From assembly GCA_965247385.1 (NCBI GenBank), contig CBDFHG010000003.1, forward strand, positions 286,497-350,496: 64,000 bases of DNA. The letters are read 5' to 3'. Source of the DNA: Thermohalobaculum sp965247385 (GTDB taxonomy: Bacteria > Pseudomonadota > Alphaproteobacteria > Rhodobacterales > Rhodobacteraceae). Positions 60,300-64,000 of the stretch are shown here, in pieces (within the stretch, counting starts at the first letter, position 1; every line of letters starts with the position of its first letter). The notes under the pieces are model-generated. The model was given only the letters and a program-made list of their open reading frames with translations. It was not told where the DNA came from and did no database searches. Made by a program: the position numbers and the translations under genes.

Positions 60300-61724
60300 T
60301 TACGCGGCCTCGGCGGCCATCTTCTGGGCCTTCTCTATGGCATCGTCGATGTCGCCGACCATGTAGAACGCCGCCTCCGGTAAGTGGTCGAAATCGCCAG
60401 CCGCCAACCGCTTGAAGCCATCGATGGTCTTGTCGACGGTCACGTATTTGCCTTCGAGGCCGGTGAACACCTGCGCGACGAAGAAAGGCTGGCTGAGGAA
60501 GCGCTGGATCTTGCGGGCGCGGGCCACGGTCAGTTTGTCTTCCTCGCTGAGCTCGTCCATACCAAGAATGGCGATAATGTCCTGCAACGACTTGTATTTC
60601 TGCAGGATGCCCTGGACGTCACGGGCCACATCGTAGTGCTCCTGCCCCAAAACCTGCGGGTCAAGGACACGCGAGGTCGAGTCGAGCGGATCGACCGCAG
60701 GGTAGATGCCAAGCTCGGCGATCTGACGCGACAGAACCGTGGTTGCGTCAAGGTGGGCGAATGAAGTCGCCGGCGCCGGATCGGTAAGGTCATCCGCAGG
60801 CACGTAGATCGCCTGCACGGAAGTGATCGAGCCCTGTTTGGTCGAGGTGATCCGCTCCTGCAGCGCGCCCATGTCGGTGGCCAGGGTCGGCTGGTAGCCC
60901 ACCGCCGAAGGGATACGGCCCAGCAGCGCCGACACCTCGGAACCAGCCTGGGTGAAGCGGAAGATGTTGTCGATGAAGAACAGCACATCGGCACCGGATT
61001 CGTCGCGGAACTGCTCGGCCAGCGTCAGACCGCTCAGCGCCACGCGCATGCGCGCGCCCGGCGGCTCGTTCATCTGGCCATAGACCAGCGCCACCTTCGA
61101 TTTAGTCATGTCATCGGGAACGATGACACCGCCCTCGATCATCTCGTGATAGAGGTCGTTGCCCTCGCGGGTACGCTCGCCGACACCGGCGAACACCGAG
61201 AAGCCGCCATGGCCCCGGGCAATGTTGTTGATAAGCTCCATGATCAGCACGGTCTTGCCGACGCCAGCGCCGCCAAACAGGCCGATCTTGCCGCCCTTGG
61301 CGTAAGGCGCCAGCAGATCGACGACCTTGATGCCGGTCTCCAGCATCTGCGATTCGGTCGACTGCTCGACAAAATCGGGTGCCGGACGGTGGATCGGGCG
61401 GCGTTCTTCCGCATCGACCGGGCCCTTTTCGTCAATCGGCTCGCCGATCACATTGATGATGCGGCCCAGCGTGGCCGGGCCGACCGGGACCGCGATCGGA
61501 TTGCCGGTATCCGTCACCGCGGTGCCGCGCACCAGGCCCTCGGTGGCGTCCATGGCAACGGTGCGCACCGTGTTTTCGCCGAGATGCTGGGCGACTTCCA
61601 GCACCAGCCGGTTGCCCTTGTTCTCAGTGTCCAGCGCGTTCAGGATCGCGGGCAGGTGCTCGTCGAACTGCACATCGACGACGGCCCCGATCACCTGGGT
61701 GATTTTGCCGACAGCCTGGCTCAT
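60300..61724 (-). CDS. atpD: F1 ATP synthase beta subunit
   Basis: 474 residues, catalytic subunit. The P-loop GGAGVGKT is at 151-158. Also present are GERTREGNDLYHEM (catalytic Glu), ALVYGQMNEPPGARMRVALSGLT, DVLFFIDNIFRF, the DELSEED equivalent reading MDELSEEDKL, and PAPATSFAHLDATTVLSR. Full length and intact. It follows atpG by ten bases. Confidence 0.97.
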   Translation of the reverse strand: MSQAVGKITQVIGAVVDVQFDEHLPAILNALDTENKGNRLVLEVAQHLGENTVRTVAMDATEGLVRGTAVTDTGNPIAVPVGPATLGRIINVIGEPIDEKGPVDAEERRPIHRPAPDFVEQSTESQMLETGIKVVDLLAPYAKGGKIGLFGGAGVGKTVLIMELINNIARGHGGFSVFAGVGERTREGNDLYHEMIEGGVIVPDDMTKSKVALVYGQMNEPPGARMRVALSGLTLAEQFRDESGADVLFFIDNIFRFTQAGSEVSALLGRIPSAVGYQPTLATDMGALQERITSTKQGSITSVQAIYVPADDLTDPAPATSFAHLDATTVLSRQIAELGIYPAVDPLDSTSRVLDPQVLGQEHYDVARDVQGILQKYKSLQDIIAILGMDELSEEDKLTVARARKIQRFLSQPFFVAQVFTGLEGKYVTVDKTIDGFKRLAAGDFDHLPEAAFYMVGDIDDAIEKAQKMAAEAA

Positions 61725-61734
61725 CTCTGTCTCC

Positions 61735-62616
61735 TCAATCTTGGAGCGCTTCCGCGCCCGATATAATCTCGATCAGTTCGTTGGTGATCGCTGCCTGGCG
61801 CGAACGGTTGTACTGAATGGTCAGGCGGTCGATCATGTCACCGGCGTTGCGGGTGGCGTTGTCCATGGCGGACATCCGCGCGCCCTGCTCCGAGGCGCCG
61901 TTCTCCAGCAGCCCACGGAAAATCTGCACCGTCAGGTTCTGCGGCAGCAGGTCGGCAAGGATTTCGTCCTCGTCGGGCTCGTATTCGTAGTTGATGGCAG
62001 GACCGCTATCCTCGCTGTCGCCAACGGCGGCGGGAATCAGGCGCTGCTCGGTCGGGATCTGGCTCATCACCGACTGGAATTCACTGTAGAACAGGGTCGC
62101 CACATCGAATTCACCGGCATCAAAGCGGGCCAGAACGTCCTCGGCGACTCCGTGGGCGTTGCCGTAGCCCAGACGGCGAATGCCGCTCAGGTCCACATGG
62201 CCGACGAAATATTCGCCATATTCGCGCCGCATCTGCTCGCGGCCCTTCTTGCCGACGGTCAGGATCTTGACAGTCTTGCCCTCGCCGATCAACTGCGCCG
62301 CGGCCTTCTTCGCCAGCTTGACGATCGACGAGTTGAAGCCGCCGCAAAGCCCGCGCTCGGCGGTGGCGACGATCAGCAGGTGCACCTGCTCGGCGCCGGT
62401 GCCGCGCAGCAGCATCGGTGCCGTCTGGCTGCCCTTGGCGGCGCGGGCCAGGTTGGTGAGGACCGCGTCCATGCGCTCGGCATAGGGGCGCGCGGCCTCG
62501 GCCGCTTCCTGCGCCCGGCGCAGTTTTGCAGCCGCGACCATCTTCATCGCGCTGGTGATCTTCCGGGTCGATTTGACCGAGTTGATCCGGTTTTTCAGGT
62601 CCTTGAGGTTCGCCAT
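61735..62616 (-). CDS. atpG: F1 ATP synthase gamma subunit
   Basis: 293 residues, central rotor shaft. The N-terminal coiled coil is LKDLKNRINSVKSTRKITSAMKMVAAAKLRRAQ, the core is ERGLCGGFNSSI, and the C-terminal coiled coil is ARMSAMDNATRNAGDMIDRLTIQYNRSRQAAITNEL. In alphaproteobacteria atpH-atpA precede it; here an IS1182-type element starts about 70 bases upstream of its ATG, so transcription from the atpHA side is interrupted unless the IS supplies a promoter. Confidence 0.95.
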   Translation of the reverse strand: MANLKDLKNRINSVKSTRKITSAMKMVAAAKLRRAQEAAEAARPYAERMDAVLTNLARAAKGSQTAPMLLRGTGAEQVHLLIVATAERGLCGGFNSSIVKLAKKAAAQLIGEGKTVKILTVGKKGREQMRREYGEYFVGHVDLSGIRRLGYGNAHGVAEDVLARFDAGEFDVATLFYSEFQSVMSQIPTEQRLIPAAVGDSEDSGPAINYEYEPDEDEILADLLPQNLTVQIFRGLLENGASEQGARMSAMDNATRNAGDMIDRLTIQYNRSRQAAITNELIEIISGAEALQD

Positions 62617-62687
62617 GCCCTCGGGTTCCTCTCAGTCTTCCGCTTTCGGTATCCGCCTCAGATGTCAGGCTCTGACGCCCGCCTTAG

Positions 62688-64000
62688 CAGCCCGTTGAAA
62701 AAGTCGCCATTTACCGGGCTTCACCCCACTTGACCGGGTTTCACCCCACGACGAAACATAACGCGGCGTCGGCGGTTTCGCCATCCTCCGAGACGATGAG
62801 GACGATCTGAGCGACCAGAACGGCTCCAGAGGGCGCAACAAGCACGAAAACACCGCCATATCCGCCCGCCACAGCCTGGCGCGGGGTGCCGGCACCGATG
62901 AGTTGGCGCATCAGCAACGAGAGGTTGTGGCCGGCGACGTGAAGCAGGTATCGCTTGTGCACGTTCTCGCGCCCGCGCAGCCAGGTTCGGCGCATGCCGC
63001 CGCGATCGAGGGTGTGGGCAAAGGAGCGCTCGACGATCTCGGCGCGCAGCTTGAAGGCATCGCGGGCGACCCCGGACTTGAGCCGCACGCGGTTGTTGGT
63101 GACCGCCCGGCGCGCCGCCTGGTCATCGCGCCAGCGCGAAAAGCCCTTCTGCCTGGGCTCGGCGATCCGGGTCTTCCAGGGACTGTCGTCCAGGGCCTTC
63201 AAGACCGCCCGTGAGAAATAGCCCTTGTCGGTGACGCATTCGGCCGGGCTCTCTGGCGTCGGTGCCGCAGCCACCGCCTCGAGGTTTGCCTCGGCCGCCG
63301 CCAGGGTCTTGAAAAGCGTCGTGGTGTCGCCCTCATCGGCTGGGTGCAACTCGGCCGCCACCACCGCCCCGGTGTCCAGATCCACCGCGTGCTCGGGCTT
63401 GTAGGCCAGATGGGTCGTGCCGTCCTTCATCCTGGCGACCCTGGCCTCGGGGTCGCTCCTGGAAACCCAATCCTGGTTCGAGAGCTTCTTGCCCTTGCGC
63501 TTGCGGTCCAGACGCGCCAGGTCCTCGGCCGTGGGCGTCTCGATGCCGCTCTCCCGGGCCAGATGCTCCAGCATCTCCCGGTAGCCCTCACCCGTGTCGC
63601 GCCGCACGATGTTGCGCAGCGCCGCGTTGGCCTCCATGGTCGAGGCATCCACCCCGATGCGGTCGCCCTTCACCAAACCCGCCTCGGCGATCAGCGCCAG
63701 AACCCAATCGAAGACCACCGCGTGCACCTCGTGGGGCAGACGCGTGCGGGTCTTCGACAGCCAGGAATGGTCCGGCACACGATCCCGGCTCTCCAGCCGC
63801 AGAAACTCCCGCAGCGACAGCGAATCCGAGCAGCGCCATTCCAGCCCGCGCTCAGAGTCGATGCCCTCGAAGTAGCCCACCAGATGCATGCGGAAATAGC
63901 GCCCCGGCGGCACCGAAGGCGCTCCCGTCCTGGCCGCGTAATAGCACCGGCAGGTCGCCTCGACGAAGTCGTCGAAGCCGCCCTCAATCAGGACCGACTG
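62688..64000 (-). mobile_element. IS1182-family element between atpG and upstream atp genes (runs off window)
   Basis: The element end is placed at about 62688 (AGCCCGTTGAAAAAGTCGCC, a typical IS1182-like terminus). It contains the transposase described next and continues beyond the window, so the other end and duplication are not visible. Confidence 0.75.
62741..64000 (-). CDS. IS1182-family transposase, 5' end outside window
   Basis: 420 residues visible; the frame is open to the window edge (...GGFDDFVEATCRCYYA...GAPSVPPGRYFRMHLVGYFEGID). DDE core: GDRIGVDASTMEANAALR (first Asp), ECVTDKGYFSRAVLKALDD (second Asp) and LRAEIVERSFAHTLDRGGMRRTWLRGRENVHKRYL (Glu). The middle holds the family's TTHLAYKPEHAVDLDTGAVV block. 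The C-terminal tail after residue 370 (GVFVLVAPSGAVLVAQIVLIV) is hydrophobic. Complete except for the N-terminus. Confidence 0.9.
   Translation of the reverse strand, partial: QSVLIEGGFDDFVEATCRCYYAARTGAPSVPPGRYFRMHLVGYFEGIDSERGLEWRCSDSLSLREFLRLESRDRVPDHSWLSKTRTRLPHEVHAVVFDWVLALIAEAGLVKGDRIGVDASTMEANAALRNIVRRDTGEGYREMLEHLARESGIETPTAEDLARLDRKRKGKKLSNQDWVSRSDPEARVARMKDGTTHLAYKPEHAVDLDTGAVVAAELHPADEGDTTTLFKTLAAAEANLEAVAAAPTPESPAECVTDKGYFSRAVLKALDDSPWKTRIAEPRQKGFSRWRDDQAARRAVTNNRVRLKSGVARDAFKLRAEIVERSFAHTLDRGGMRRTWLRGRENVHKRYLLHVAGHNLSLLMRQLIGAGTPRQAVAGGYGGVFVLVAPSGAVLVAQIVLIVSEDGETADAALCFVVG

Noticed and set aside
1..64000. CRISPR arrays, tRNA or rRNA genes, prophage structural genes
   Set aside because: No regularly spaced direct repeats, no tRNA-like cloverleaf or T-arm sequence, no rRNA and no phage morphogenesis genes were recognised; the repeated motifs present are the dispersed palindromes described above.

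Overview
The window is high-GC and carries gene blocks typical of the alphaproteobacterial order Rhodobacterales: a UbiH-type hydroxylase, amidase, aminotransferase, ftsK-lolA-(insert)-xth block followed by a CenR-like regulator, ribA and a YkuD gene; gcvT-gcvH-gcvP behind a tandem glycine riboswitch; and rsfS-rlmH-gpmI-envC-ctpA-rppH running into the 3' end of the F1-ATPase operon. The assignment rests on gene order and protein resemblance read by eye, so family-level placement is inference.

Layout. 1-2145: right part of an IS1595-family element whose transposase is in one overlapping operon with a DNA methyltransferase, an HNH endonuclease and a 57-residue protein. It has cut a P-II gene whose remnant lies before a CBS-domain gene. 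2.9-12.4 kb: core genes (EamA transporter, ubiH-like, amidase, orphan substrate-binding protein, dapC-like, ftsK, lolA). 12.4-17.65 kb: an inserted accessory segment with an Ig-repeat autotransporter between fragments of IS256, ISNCY, IS1380 and IS630 elements. 17.66-26.3 kb: xth, an intact IS66 element, cenR-like, ribA, a broken YkuD gene, doeA and an argE-like gene. 26.6-38.1 kb: metabolic genes (Tat-exported multicopper oxidase, pirin, BisC-type molybdoenzyme, periplasmic 5'-nucleotidase, a TetR / B12-mutase operon, RhlE-type helicase). 38.1-44.5 kb: IS1595-type remnant, gcvPHT, glycine riboswitch, broken IS256. 44.5-46.2 kb: a DprA-like / phosphoribosyltransferase pair preceded by a perfect alphaproteobacterial LexA-type box. 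46.4-52.2 kb: ParA-like, gpt, a secreted protein with a repeat-derived tail, an intact IS with target duplication, rsfS, rlmH, an IS630 fragment. 52.5-62.6 kb: gpmI, frameshifted envC, ctpA, rppH, IS4 and chimeric ISL3 genes, then atpC, a small YHS/TRASH-like gene, atpD and atpG. The window ends in an IS1182-type transposase sitting between atpG and the expected position of atpA.

Two genome-scale themes stand out. First, mobile DNA is dense: at least eleven transposase genes or remnants from about nine families, two with exact target duplications. Several conserved genes (P-II, YkuD, envC) are frameshifted, which suggests ongoing decay or assembly errors. Second, a modular palindromic repeat, with a GAAAGC/GCTTTC hairpin and large CACCAATG-type hairpins whose arms co-vary, recurs in many intergenic spaces. 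It has supplied the C-terminal ends of at least two reading frames.

The two best candidates for an interesting system are the restriction-modification-like cargo inside the IS1595 operon and the apparently SOS-linked DprA-PRTase pair. No tRNA, rRNA or CRISPR array was seen.
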